A DNA stretch of 64,000 nt, from positions 85,712 through 149,711 of the forward strand of contig JAQTXZ010000003.1 in assembly GCA_028688515.1 (NCBI GenBank), read 5' to 3'. Under the pieces are notes generated by a model. That model had not been told where the DNA came from, searched no databases, and saw only the letters and a program-made list of their open reading frames with translations. The translations under genes were made by a program, and so were the position numbers. Source of the stretch: Patescibacteria group bacterium (GTDB taxonomy: Bacteria > Patescibacteriota > Patescibacteriia > 2-12-FULL-60-25). Each line of letters opens with the position of its first letter. The first letter of the stretch is position 1. Below are positions 24,869 through 34,392 of this stretch, one piece after another.

Positions 24869-25159
24869 TTAGTTATTATCTATTTTATCTTTGGAGAGAA
24901 GTTTTTCCAGCGTCTTGGCAGTTCTGCTAAGCCTGATGCCTAACCATACTATAACAAAAGTAACGAGTATTGCATAACCGAACTTAGCCACGAGCGTGTT
25001 CGTTGATCCAAATAGTTTATTAAACAAGGCCTGAATGGCGTCATTCCACGCAAGAGCGGCAACCAATGAAAAAGCCGCTGTCATTAACTCGTAGATTCTG
25101 CTCAAAACCATAAGCCTTAAACTTTTTTCCTTTTCACTGTTCGTTCTTGTGTCAGTCAT
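24869..25159 (-). CDS. DUF5654-like small membrane protein
   Basis: 96 residues from ATG 25159 (MTDTRTNSEKEKSLRLM). Two membrane segments (ELMTAAFSLVAALAWNDAIQ and YAILVTFVIVWLGI) in the pattern of DUF5654 family proteins, which are small and common in archaea and CPR bacteria. Function unknown. Probably co-transcribed with the SIMPL gene. Confidence 0.7.
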   Translation of the reverse strand: MTDTRTNSEKEKSLRLMVLSRIYELMTAAFSLVAALAWNDAIQALFNKLFGSTNTLVAKFGYAILVTFVIVWLGIRLSRTAKTLEKLLSKDKIDNN

Positions 25160-25303
25160 AAATTTTTTAACGTAAACAATTTTTTGTTTACATAATATTA
25201 ACATGCAGTGCACAATCACAACAGTATAAAGCGGCCGATAATACCCTGTAAACACAGCTAAAACTAAAACTTAAGATCGCATCAATGCAAATATATCAAC
25301 TAT

Positions 25304-25312
25304 TTATCCACA
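25304..25312 (+). promoter_or_regulatory. Consensus DnaA box upstream of dnaA
   Basis: Exact TTATCCACA, 64 bases before the dnaA start, in an AT-rich region; likely part of dnaA autoregulation or origin function. Confidence 0.75.
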
Positions 25313-25375
25313 TGTTTGACATGCTTGCGCGCGACTGTTGATATGTATGCAGATTTACGAATAACCGACCTTTCT

Positions 25376-26782
25376 ATGAACCCCAATGAAATTTGGCAAG
25401 CCGCGCTTGGAGAGCTGGAGCTCACGCTCTCTAAGGCCAATTTCACGACTTGGTTTAAAAACACTTTCATTACGTCTTTTGAGAACGCAAAAATCGTTAT
25501 TGCGGTTCCAAACACGTTCACCAAGGCTTGGTTGGAAAAAAAATATCACGACTCCATAGTTAGGTCCTTACGCAATGCCACAAATAACGGCGTACGCGAG
25601 GTAACTTATCGTGTTGAAGTCAGAAACACATCGCCGATCGCAGGTTTTTCAACCGACGAACCAATGGAATCCAGTTACGCTGTTCCAACTCTGGAAACCG
25701 GTCCCGAAATATCACCCGAAACAGACGGCGGCGGCTCTCAAAGCAAGATTGGATTAAATCCGCGCTATACATTTGAATCATTCGTGGTTGGAAAGACGAA
25801 TGAAATGGCGCACGCCTCTGCTATGGCCGTGGCCGCCAACCCGGGCAAAACCTATAATCCCCTTTTTGTGTATGGCGGACCGGGCCTGGGCAAGACTCAC
25901 CTTTTACAAGCCATAGGCCACCACGTAACCCGTAACAATCCGAATGCAAAGATCCTTTACGTGACTTGCGAGCGTTTTACCAACGACTTTATTCAATCAG
26001 TGCGCAGCGGACACGGTAAAGACTTTAAAGACACTTATCGTAACTTAGACATCTTATTACTGGATGACATTCAGTTCATCGCCGGCAAAGACAGTACGCA
26101 GGAGGAATTTTTTAATACATTCAACACATTGCATCAATTGGACAAACAAATTGTCATATCGTCTGACCGACCGGCCAAAGACATACCCGGACTCGAATCA
26201 AGAATCGTATCCAGGTTCGAATGGGGCATGAACGCGGACATTTCCAGCCCTGATTTTGAAACGCGCGTGGCTATTTTACAAGGCAAGAGCAATGAAAAGA
26301 ATTACAAACTAAGCATGGACATTTTGCGCTACATCGCCGGCACAATCCAATCAAATGTCAGAGAGCTGGAAGGTGCCTTAAATAAGGTGATCGCATACCA
26401 CCAGTTCAAAAGCGCTGAACCGACAATGGAATCGGTTCAAAATCTCTTACAAAGCTTTGCGCCCAACGTACCAAAGCGCAACATCACACCCCGCAAGCTG
26501 CTTGAGATTGTGATCGGCTATTACGACATCAAGATGGACGAGCTGCTGGGTAAAAGCCGCGAACAGCGTTTGGCCTTTCCGCGCCAAGTAGCTATGTTCT
26601 TATTGCGTGAAGAGGCAAAATGTTCTTTTCCGGCCATCGGCAAACATATTGGAAGCCGCGATCACACAACAGCGATGCATGCCTGCAGCAAAATCAATGA
26701 TCTTTTGAAAAAAGATGAACAACTACAGCGCGACCTAAATCTAATGCGCGAGAAATTATACATGAATTCACAGGGTGGATAA
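25376..26782 (+). CDS. dnaA: Chromosomal replication initiator protein DnaA
   Basis: 468 residues from ATG 25376 (MNPNEIWQAALGELELTL); the frame is open upstream to 25316, but domain I starts here. Domain I precedes a short linker, then AAA+ domain III starting NPRYTFESFVVGKTNEMAH with Walker A GGPGLGKTH and Walker B LLLDDIQF. Domain IV ends with the DNA-binding signature DHTTAMHACSKI. Binds DnaA boxes and opens the origin. It diverges from DUF5654/SIMPL/rpmH and is followed by the probable oriC and dnaN. Confidence 0.98.
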   Translation: MNPNEIWQAALGELELTLSKANFTTWFKNTFITSFENAKIVIAVPNTFTKAWLEKKYHDSIVRSLRNATNNGVREVTYRVEVRNTSPIAGFSTDEPMESSYAVPTLETGPEISPETDGGGSQSKIGLNPRYTFESFVVGKTNEMAHASAMAVAANPGKTYNPLFVYGGPGLGKTHLLQAIGHHVTRNNPNAKILYVTCERFTNDFIQSVRSGHGKDFKDTYRNLDILLLDDIQFIAGKDSTQEEFFNTFNTLHQLDKQIVISSDRPAKDIPGLESRIVSRFEWGMNADISSPDFETRVAILQGKSNEKNYKLSMDILRYIAGTIQSNVRELEGALNKVIAYHQFKSAEPTMESVQNLLQSFAPNVPKRNITPRKLLEIVIGYYDIKMDELLGKSREQRLAFPRQVAMFLLREEAKCSFPAIGKHIGSRDHTTAMHACSKINDLLKKDEQLQRDLNLMREKLYMNSQGG

Positions 26783-27038
26783 GCCTGTGGAACAAGGTGT
26801 GCAAAAACAGATGAAAGGTGTGGTATAAAATCCAACTACCAAATAGAGTCCCCGGTAATTAAATATTTATCCATATAAACCTCACATACTTGTGGATGAA
26901 AACACGCCCAAGACAAGACAAGAAACACACTTTCCCACACTGTCCACATAGCTTATTACTACCACTATTTCTAAAAATTTATCACTTAAAGATATAAGCC
27001 GGGGGATAACAAGGAGATAACCAAAAAGAACCACCTAT
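26774..27038. other. oriC: Probable replication origin (dnaA-dnaN intergenic region)
   Basis: 256 AT-rich bases between dnaA and dnaN with several DnaA-box-like sites: GGTGGATAA over the dnaA stop (26774-26782), TTATCCATA (26867-26875), TGTGGATGA (26891-26899) and TGTCCACAT near 26941. The position next to dnaA and the nearby parS cluster support an origin. Confidence 0.65.
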
Positions 27039-28172
27039 ATGCAATTCTCATGCACTCAAGAAAACCTCGTACAAGGACTTTCGATAGTCAGTCACATAAC
27101 CGGAAAAAACATCAATCTCCCGGTGTTGGGAAATGTTTTAATAAAAGCTGAAAAGAGCGGCATAAATTTTTATGCTACTAACTTGGAAATTTCCATTGGA
27201 TGTACAGTGCGAGGCAAGGTTGATGTTGAAGGTGAATATAGCGTGCCGGCAAAATTACTGTTTGATTATATTTCTTTGTTAGCTTCCGGTAAGGTGGAGT
27301 TTGAACTTAAGGACAATGGTTTGGAGGTTAGGTCAAATGGCCAAGATACTGTTTTAAGAGGTATGTTGGCCAGTGAGTTTCCTTTGTTGCCAAAACCGGC
27401 TAAAAACTCACTTTACCAACTAAATGCCAATGAGGTTAAGCAGGCAATCAATCAAGTTGTGTTTGCATCCTCTACATCAGAGTCGCGTCCTGAGTTGTCC
27501 GGCGTAGCATGCTTCTTTAACCCCGCTGGATTGACTGGTAAGATGGCAATGGTGGCAACAGACTCATATCGGCTGGCTGAAAGGATTGTGGGCTGCAAAG
27601 AGGCAAATAAGACCGCGACGATTATTGTGCCGGCGCGTGCCATGTCTGAGATCGGCCGCGTTCTCTCCGCCTACAAAGACGAGCTTGAACCGCCGGAAAA
27701 TGTCGGTTGGAGTATTAACGACAATCAATTAGTCGTTTCGTATGGAACGGTTGAGTTGACAACAAGGTTGATTGAAGCGAATTTTCCGGATTATCAAAAT
27801 ATTATTCCTTCGAGTTTTAAAACAGAGGTTGTTTTGAGCCGGCAGGATCTTATGAAGGCGGTTAAAGCGGCGAGTTTGTTTTCACGTAAAGAGATTAATG
27901 ATGTGCATCTTAGTTTTGCGCCGGAAAAAGGCGAATGTACCATAGAATCTTCCGACGAAGGCACTGGCAAGACAAAAACCGTGATCAGCGGTTCTATTAC
28001 GGGAGATGAAAATCAAGTTGTTTTAAACTTTAAATATTTATTTGACGGCTTGAACTCGCTGGGATCGGATAAAATCACGCTTTCAGTCATCAGCCCAATG
28101 TCCCCTGTCTTGGCGCTGCCGATAGAAGAGAATAAAAATTACCGATACCTTGTCATGCCTATAAGGCAGTAA
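27039..28172 (+). CDS. dnaN: DNA polymerase III beta sliding clamp
   Basis: 377 residues, the usual clamp length, with three repeated clamp domains. Family landmarks are VSHITGKNINLPVLGNVLIKA at the start, LRGMLASEFPLLP, GVACFFNP and the C-terminal YLVMPIRQ ending (M-P-x-R-x). Forms the ring that tethers polymerase and other clamp-binding proteins. Its terminator is nested inside a family A' palindrome. Confidence 0.97.
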   Translation: MQFSCTQENLVQGLSIVSHITGKNINLPVLGNVLIKAEKSGINFYATNLEISIGCTVRGKVDVEGEYSVPAKLLFDYISLLASGKVEFELKDNGLEVRSNGQDTVLRGMLASEFPLLPKPAKNSLYQLNANEVKQAINQVVFASSTSESRPELSGVACFFNPAGLTGKMAMVATDSYRLAERIVGCKEANKTATIIVPARAMSEIGRVLSAYKDELEPPENVGWSINDNQLVVSYGTVELTTRLIEANFPDYQNIIPSSFKTEVVLSRQDLMKAVKAASLFSRKEINDVHLSFAPEKGECTIESSDEGTGKTKTVISGSITGDENQVVLNFKYLFDGLNSLGSDKITLSVISPMSPVLALPIEENKNYRYLVMPIRQ

Positions 28173-28290
28173 AGACTAGAAACTGAAAACTAGAAACTGG
28201 AAAGAGTAGAATAGTAAAAAAGAGTTGATATGGGTCAACTCTTTTTGTAAATCAAAACTCTTTCCAGTTTCTAGTTTCCGGTTTCCAGTT
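28173..28290. repeat. Family A' palindromic element with a terminator nested in its loop
   Basis: Outer arms ACTAGAAACTGAAAACTAG / CTAGTTTCCGGTTTCCAG. The loop contains its own stem AAAGAGTTGA/TCAACTCTTT (28215-28246) with T5, serving as the dnaN terminator. Confidence 0.8.
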
Positions 28291-31200
28291 TAAGTAATAT
28301 ATCCGCATCAACCAGCGAGTCCTTATTAGTGGTGATGAGATTGATGTCTTGAGATGAGAATTTGGAATATCCCTGTCTTTCCACGGTGATGTAGAAAGTA
28401 TTTTTATCGGCAAAAAATCCGTAGCGTCCTTTGACATCAGTGATTTGTGTTTCTAAAAGTTTATTGAATTTGCGGTCAAAGATACGTACTATTGCGTTCT
28501 TGATCGGTTGTTTTGTTTTGTTATCCAGAACTCTGCCCCAAGGCTTTGCTTTTGCGGGCAGCGCGAGGCGTCTGAACAAAAGATAAAAGGCAATCTGCAC
28601 AATAAGCAGCACGGCGATGATCCAAGATGGTGAGATGATAAGCGCTGCGAGTGAAATAATCGATCCTGATAGTGCGATAAGATGTTGTAGTTTACGGAGT
28701 ACTGAAATATAGATGACTCTCTTTGGGGTTTCGACGTTGGCCGTCGGATCCATTGCTATGTTGTATGCGATTACAGCATCTTCCCGCTCAGCGACGATTA
28801 CCTCTCCGTGGTACAGGTTTGTATATTGTCCGTCATCCTGAGCGTCGGCTAGATATTGGGTTGGGAAAGTGAATCCCGGCTTTGTAATTTCCAAAAGATA
28901 CTCGCCTTGCTGCGGGTAAAAAACGTAGCGGCCGAATTTGTCGCTGACACGCGTTTGAACGATTAGCCGGCTTTCGCTATGGATAAGTCGCACGACGGCA
29001 AATTCAACGGGTTGTTTGGAGAGTGAATTATAAATGATGCCCCAGCGTCTTTTTTTACGCCTGGCAAAAAGCAGAATCGGTTGCGTAAAAAGAAATTGCA
29101 AATATGAAAGCAAGTTAATGAGCGGAAGTGCACCGGCAGTGTTTAGAATTGAAATGGTTAAGAGAGTCGGGGCCGCATAGTCATCAACCGCGTTTACCAA
29201 CTCTGGTTGTCTTAAGATTGATTTAACGATAACAGCCGCATAAGCCGCCTGTTCCGGTAGGTTTTCTACAAAAGGGAAAGTTGACGTCGCTGCAATAGGC
29301 GGCGGTATGCGAATCAATGGTACGTTGTTTCCAAATACATTATTGGTTATGCTGATGTATGGCGTGTATGCGCGCATGTATCCGTTTTTTTCAACTTCCG
29401 CGTAATACTGACCATTGGGAACAATAAACGAGTAGTGCCCGGTTTTGTTGGAAATGGTTGGGTTGTATTGTCCGTATGCGGTTGCGTTCCAAGGGATCCA
29501 GTTGCCGTTTTGATTTTGATAAAGCGTTATGATGCTGTTTGGCACGCTGATTGGCAGGCCTTGAATAAATTGTTCTTCAAAAACTTGGCCTTGAGGGATA
29601 ACGGCAAAGTAATCCACGGAACTTCCGATTGTTCCGTTTTGGAAGTTAACAAGAATATTTACAATAAAACCCTGATCTTCCGGTGATAAAAATGTGCCGG
29701 TATAAGCCGTTCCATCGTCGTTGAGAGCTAGGGAATAAGTATGATTACCGATGGTCATGATGCCGGATTGCGCTGTTGACCCCAGGTTTGAAGTTGGCAC
29801 ATACACAAGCACAGATGTTTCGCCGAGCACGCCAAAGTAACCGTTTGCGTTAGGCTGTAACACAACTGTCCCATTGGATGCAAAATATAATGGATGGATG
29901 GCAGCTTGTCCGGGAATACCGGGTTGAGTTGATGTGGGAATCACTCCGCCTGTCGGTGGAACTACAGGCGGGATGGGCGGCACTGGAGGAGTTGGTGGAA
30001 TTGGCGGTATTGGAGGAATGGGAGGAATTGGAGGCGTGGTCGTTGGTGGCTGAACAGGTAAAGTCCCGGATGGCGTCGCGCTGGCCAGAGCGCCGGACGA
30101 ATAATTGCTATTGTAATCAAACGAGTAGGCGCCATAAAAATAAGTCGTTCCATTGACGAGTCCGGTATCTAAAAAAGTAGTGGCGGAGCCGTTGTAAACC
30201 AAGATGCCGTCTTGTGGTCCGGTTGGGTATGCGCCGAGCGTGCGAACCAGGCGCGTACCGGCAAAATCAGGTTCGGGCGGAGTGTCCCAAGTCAGCAAAA
30301 CCATGGTATTGCCGGGGGTGGCATTCAAGGTGACGTTTGTCGGCGGTGTCGTATCTGCGCCAGTTCTAAAACTTTTGATGGTTGATGTTGCGCTTTGGTT
30401 GTATTGGTCTTGAGAAATGACTTGGTAGTAGTAGATTGTGTTTTGCGAAAGACCAACCAAACTGATTGAATGATTTAGGACAGAACCGACCAAATAGTTC
30501 CACGATCCAAAGTTTTGAGTTGTGCCATATTCGATCTTTGATGTTGCGACATGATTTGTATCCCAAACAACAACAGCTGATGTGTCGGTGATGGAGGTGC
30601 TGGTTACGTTGGAGATGAGCAGCGGTTCGGTAACAGTGGTTGTGAAAGTGTAATCAGAGCTGTTGGAAGAATTATTGTATTGATCGTGCGAGGTTACTAT
30701 GAAGTGATAGGTTGTGTTGGGCGATAGCCCGCTTAAATCAAGTCCGTGCGAAAGGATGAGAGAGCTGTTCGTTATGGATTGACCGTATCCACCGGTCGTG
30801 CCGTAAGCAACATATGATGTTGCCGGCTCGTTGGTATCCCAGGTTATTCTGGCCGATGTTTCTGTAATATCAATCGCTTGTACGTTGGTAATAATCGGCG
30901 GCGACGTATCCCCTCCTCCACTCGGCGGCGGCGCAACTGCTGTAACGCTTAAATTTATTGTATTGGATAGCTCGCTTAGAGTTGAGCTCCAAATATTTAT
31001 AGAGCGCGTTCCTGCGGTTGTAAGATCTGATGCTGGAATTTGCGCGGTCATTTCTGTTGAGCTGACAAACGTCGTGGTTCGATCGCTGCCATCCAGACGC
31101 ACGACCGATAGCGCGTCAAAGCCGGCGCCTGTGACCGTCAGTGTAAAAGCTGATGAGTTTTGAACAACGGAGTTTGGATTGATGCTTGAAAGCGTGAATG

Positions 31201-31336
31201 CAGTTTCGACTGTGGCCGTGACATCAACGTATTCTGTTAATGTTTGTGCGAGGCAGTGGGAAAAAGACGACAAAAAAACGGCCAAAGAAAGCACGGCTCC
31301 GTAGACGAATTTATATTTGATTGACCCTGCTGGCAT
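28271..31336 (-). CDS. Large surface protein with IPT/TIG, fibronectin-III and carboxypeptidase-regulatory-like domains
   Basis: 1021 residues. Signal peptide (residues 12-31); a TIG/IPT-like domain (about 45-130); three fibronectin-III-type domains (about 140-425, with repeated ARITWDTNEPATS / TYHFIVTSHDQYNNSS patterns); a proline-rich hinge of PPIPPI repeats; a beta-rich region; a first carboxypeptidase-regulatory-like unit; then a membrane segment near 745. Two more such units (about 775-850 and 940-1015) flank two closely spaced hydrophobic helices. This suggests anchoring in the cell membrane with modules on both sides. Start ATG 31336 shares one base with the preceding stop (TAATG), so translation is coupled to the upstream gene. 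C-terminal codons lie at the edge of a family A' element. Confidence 0.8.
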   Translation of the reverse strand: MPAGSIKYKFVYGAVLSLAVFLSSFSHCLAQTLTEYVDVTATVETAFTLSSINPNSVVQNSSAFTLTVTGAGFDALSVVRLDGSDRTTTFVSSTEMTAQIPASDLTTAGTRSINIWSSTLSELSNTINLSVTAVAPPPSGGGDTSPPIITNVQAIDITETSARITWDTNEPATSYVAYGTTGGYGQSITNSSLILSHGLDLSGLSPNTTYHFIVTSHDQYNNSSNSSDYTFTTTVTEPLLISNVTSTSITDTSAVVVWDTNHVATSKIEYGTTQNFGSWNYLVGSVLNHSISLVGLSQNTIYYYQVISQDQYNQSATSTIKSFRTGADTTPPTNVTLNATPGNTMVLLTWDTPPEPDFAGTRLVRTLGAYPTGPQDGILVYNGSATTFLDTGLVNGTTYFYGAYSFDYNSNYSSGALASATPSGTLPVQPPTTTPPIPPIPPIPPIPPTPPVPPIPPVVPPTGGVIPTSTQPGIPGQAAIHPLYFASNGTVVLQPNANGYFGVLGETSVLVYVPTSNLGSTAQSGIMTIGNHTYSLALNDDGTAYTGTFLSPEDQGFIVNILVNFQNGTIGSSVDYFAVIPQGQVFEEQFIQGLPISVPNSIITLYQNQNGNWIPWNATAYGQYNPTISNKTGHYSFIVPNGQYYAEVEKNGYMRAYTPYISITNNVFGNNVPLIRIPPPIAATSTFPFVENLPEQAAYAAVIVKSILRQPELVNAVDDYAAPTLLTISILNTAGALPLINLLSYLQFLFTQPILLFARRKKRRWGIIYNSLSKQPVEFAVVRLIHSESRLIVQTRVSDKFGRYVFYPQQGEYLLEITKPGFTFPTQYLADAQDDGQYTNLYHGEVIVAEREDAVIAYNIAMDPTANVETPKRVIYISVLRKLQHLIALSGSIISLAALIISPSWIIAVLLIVQIAFYLLFRRLALPAKAKPWGRVLDNKTKQPIKNAIVRIFDRKFNKLLETQITDVKGRYGFFADKNTFYITVERQGYSKFSSQDINLITTNKDSLVDADILLKLETGN

Positions 31337-32313
31337 TATTTCTTTTTAGACGATCTTTTTAGTGCCGAAGAAACGATCATCTTATTGTAAAGCTTCATCA
31401 AAACGATTAATAATATCGCCAGTGCAAAAAAGATCGTGATGAGGCGCCAGGGTATTACCCAAAAAGTGGCGACTTGGGCGGGCAATGACGTGTTTAGGCT
31501 GCCGTATTTTACGTCAACTGTTGCTGTGTAGCGTCCTATCGCAAAGTTGCGCCATTCGTTGATCACTCCCGCGAAAAAACCCTCGGTTTCTATTATTTCA
31601 GATTTTGTCCACCATGTATCAAGCCTTCTTATGCTGTTTGGAAGTACGGCGCTCTTTTTGGGATTTGTTGGGACGCGCGCAACTATCCCTCCGAAAATAT
31701 TACGCACCGTGAGCGTGCCGACCGGAATAAAATGAACGCTGCCAGTATTGCGAATGCGCAGGCTCATCATGGCCGGCAGATGGCTGAAAATGTTTTGATT
31801 GACCCGGAAAGATTCTATATCAGCCATCTCTTTAACGTTGCCGCTGACATTGATTAAATAAAGTATTCCAGTTTTTGCGGCAATGTTGATTGATGTGCCT
31901 TGACTCGCTTCGTTGGGATTGGTGGAAAAAAATACTGTTGCATAGTGCCCGCCTGGTTCGCCATTCTGTGGTACAGCAATCGAATAAGGAACTTCCACTG
32001 TTTCGAGAGGACCAACGGTGTAGGTTGTTTGTGCAAACCGAAACCATGAGGGCAATCCGCTGACAATATTTTCGTCCAAATACTGCTGTTCTCCTTCTTC
32101 TCCAATCGGGACAAAGGATTGGACCGAGACGTAGTATGTTTGTGTCTGCGTGCCATCGTTTATGATCAGCATCTTTCCGTTTGCACGCGTGCCCGGAGCG
32201 ATATCTTGATTAACCAATACGGGCGAAACGGTTAATGCGTTGGCACGCGGAGGTAATAAAAACCAGCTGACCAGCGGCAATATCAGCAAAAGGATCAGCT
32301 TAGCGGTTTTCAT
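31336..32313 (-). CDS. Membrane-anchored DUF916-like extracellular protein
   Basis: 325 residues: signal peptide (LLLILPLVSWFLLPPRANA), an Ig-like beta domain beginning LTVSPVLVNQDIAPGTRANGKMLIIND, a second beta domain, one C-terminal membrane helix (VIPWRLITIFFALAILLIVLMKLY) and a basic tail. The layout matches DUF916/WxL-interacting-type proteins that anchor partner surface proteins. It lies between two secreted proteins (upstream) and the large surface protein (downstream), so this looks like one surface-complex operon. Confidence 0.75.
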   Translation of the reverse strand: MKTAKLILLLILPLVSWFLLPPRANALTVSPVLVNQDIAPGTRANGKMLIINDGTQTQTYYVSVQSFVPIGEEGEQQYLDENIVSGLPSWFRFAQTTYTVGPLETVEVPYSIAVPQNGEPGGHYATVFFSTNPNEASQGTSINIAAKTGILYLINVSGNVKEMADIESFRVNQNIFSHLPAMMSLRIRNTGSVHFIPVGTLTVRNIFGGIVARVPTNPKKSAVLPNSIRRLDTWWTKSEIIETEGFFAGVINEWRNFAIGRYTATVDVKYGSLNTSLPAQVATFWVIPWRLITIFFALAILLIVLMKLYNKMIVSSALKRSSKKK

Positions 32314-32343
32314 AGCATTCTTGTGTCCGTTTTGTACGCAAAA

Positions 32344-33384
32344 TTAGAAATGGCCGGTGACATAATAAGTCACACGTTGGGTATACACACCGGCGTTAGT
32401 GGCTCCATCTATTGAAGCTTTATGAGTTACGAGTTGAGTCGCCAGCGTTCCCGCCGCGGTGGATGAGACATAAAAAGGATAAGTTGAGCTGACAAAAACA
32501 GTTGCCGTTGTCGGTATGGGCCAATCTTGCGCAATAGGATGCCATGCCGTTGCCGGCCGACTGAACACGCCTGTGCTCGGGTCTCTCCCCCCATAGGTTG
32601 AAGTTGCCAAATTGATTCCATATTCTTCCGAACCCGCGGTCACAGCCAGATCTCCGACGTTGGTTAGCGTCGCGCTCCCCGTCCCCATGTTTTGATTGGC
32701 CAAGATGGATGCGCTAAACCCGCTTTGTGCATTTGTGGCGATTTTGAGTCTGTATTGGCATGAGTTGATTGCGGCCGTTGTTAGAACGCCTAAGCTGCAG
32801 GTGTGTTGTTCTGTCGTGATGTCGCTCGGAGACGTGATCTTAAAAGAAATGGTCGCAGGCACCGTGGCTGTGATGGTGACATCGTTGCCGCCGTTCACGT
32901 AAAACATGGCGGCGCCAAAATCAACCGTCGCGCCCGTTGTGACAACAGCTTCAGAAAAGTTACGGGAAGAAATCAACGATCCCCCGTTGGTGACAGGTAC
33001 GCGGACACAAAGCCTGATAACTTGGGTTGAAGCATCACCGGTAAGAGTGAACGTCGCTCCGGAACTGGAAGCGCTGCCGAATGTATATGTGGCGCCGCCA
33101 ATGCTGGTACTTTGTCCTGTTATGCCGGTTGGACATTCTGTGATCGCAGTAGAACTTGGTACTGGTGATAAAACGAGCTGGATGGTTGCTCCGGTAAGAT
33201 ATGTTGCGCTGCTGGTCCACGCGACCGTAGTAGTTGCAAAGCCGGTTGAGGCCGCAGAATCGATTTCTCCATTACTTGGCAGACCCGCAGTCACTCCTAC
33301 CCCTCCCGCACTAGCCGGAATGGTTGAAAGCGTCAAGCCCAGGATGGCAATCAGTGATATTAATCTAAGATAAGTTGTTTTCAT
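32344..33384 (-). CDS. Secreted beta-rich surface protein
   Basis: 346 residues with a clean signal peptide (MKTTYLRLISLIAILGLTLSTIPASA). The mature protein is Thr/Ser/Gly-rich with no charged clusters, as in exported beta-sandwich proteins. The C-terminal part (GSEEYGINLATS... ending TQRVTYYVTGHF) matches in style the end of the next gene upstream (GSEEYGFRSFGT... ending SQVIRYLLTANF), so the two share a domain. No enzymatic motif. Confidence 0.75.
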   Translation of the reverse strand: MKTTYLRLISLIAILGLTLSTIPASAGGVGVTAGLPSNGEIDSAASTGFATTTVAWTSSATYLTGATIQLVLSPVPSSTAITECPTGITGQSTSIGGATYTFGSASSSGATFTLTGDASTQVIRLCVRVPVTNGGSLISSRNFSEAVVTTGATVDFGAAMFYVNGGNDVTITATVPATISFKITSPSDITTEQHTCSLGVLTTAAINSCQYRLKIATNAQSGFSASILANQNMGTGSATLTNVGDLAVTAGSEEYGINLATSTYGGRDPSTGVFSRPATAWHPIAQDWPIPTTATVFVSSTYPFYVSSTAAGTLATQLVTHKASIDGATNAGVYTQRVTYYVTGHF

Positions 33385-33477
33385 AACAAAATATTTGACG
33401 TTTTGCCGTACGAGTTTGATTTTATTTTTTATTTTCAGCTTTAACGATTGTTAGTATAGCGCAAAATACACCAACTG

Positions 33478-34392
33478 TTAAAAGTTGGCTGTTAATAAGT
33501 ATCTGATCACTTGTGAGTAGTTGCCGGCGGGAGTGTATGGAGCTATTGAAATCTTATAAATCATGCCGATTCTGTCGTTGTCCGCCGTTGTGGTTGACGC
33601 CTGGATTGTGCGTTGAGTGCTTGATACGGCTAAATCCGAACCGGTGCTGCTTGCCGTCGTGCCGAAGGAACGGAAGCCATATTCTTCCGATCCCGTAGTT
33701 ACTTCGCCGTCAGTCACATCCGTAAAATAAGTGCCGTTGTTGGTTCTAAGGCGTCCGTCCGATTGAATTTTTAGCGTATAACCGTTAGCCGCATTTGTTG
33801 AAACGTCGGTTTGCGCGATAAAAGTCTTGCCTATTTCTATAATTAATTGGCCAAAAGCTCCGGAGCGACCGTCTGTTTGATAAACAAAATCATCCCCACC
33901 TGCCGGAATAGCCGAAAGACTGCCCGGCGATCCGTCCCACTTGTCGACGCTTAATACAGTGCCATTTATAGCTGCTATTTTTCCAACGGCGATTAATTGA
34001 TTTAGTCCCAGGTTTTCCACAACTCCAATATAAGAACCGGTTGCATATCCAACAGATGATACAACCGTGACATTTAATCCCGATGAATCGAAAGCTGAAT
34101 ATGCAACCTGTGTTGAGTTCTCCTGTATGCCAAGGCTAAAAGACAGTGTTGATATAAAGTCATTGGATTGCCTGTACCCGGCGCTTAAAGTGTAGTTCGT
34201 ACTTGTTGAGTATCCCGTCGCCTGCTCCCCTATTGTGTCAACTAAGCTAAAATTTGTTGATGTACTCGTGTCATTACCACCACTATTGATCGAATCAGAT
34301 CGAATTTCAAAATTAGTGCTGGTCATTGATGCTTGAGCAGCGCTGGAAAGAAGTAAAAAACAAATTGTAAACACGCTGATAAACAAGCGCAT
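33478..34392 (-). CDS. Secreted surface protein with STNF/STNY repeat
   Basis: 304 residues with a signal peptide (LFISVFTICFLLLSSAAQA). The mature start has repeats MTSTNFEIRSDSINSGG, STSTNFSLVDTIGEQATG, STSTNYTLSAGYRQ, a motif common in CPR exported proteins. The C-terminal domain is shared with the neighbouring gene at 32344-33384. First gene of the four-gene surface operon; no SD. Upstream lies the parS cluster. Confidence 0.75.
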   Translation of the reverse strand: MRLFISVFTICFLLLSSAAQASMTSTNFEIRSDSINSGGNDTSTSTNFSLVDTIGEQATGYSTSTNYTLSAGYRQSNDFISTLSFSLGIQENSTQVAYSAFDSSGLNVTVVSSVGYATGSYIGVVENLGLNQLIAVGKIAAINGTVLSVDKWDGSPGSLSAIPAGGDDFVYQTDGRSGAFGQLIIEIGKTFIAQTDVSTNAANGYTLKIQSDGRLRTNNGTYFTDVTDGEVTTGSEEYGFRSFGTTASSTGSDLAVSSTQRTIQASTTTADNDRIGMIYKISIAPYTPAGNYSQVIRYLLTANF

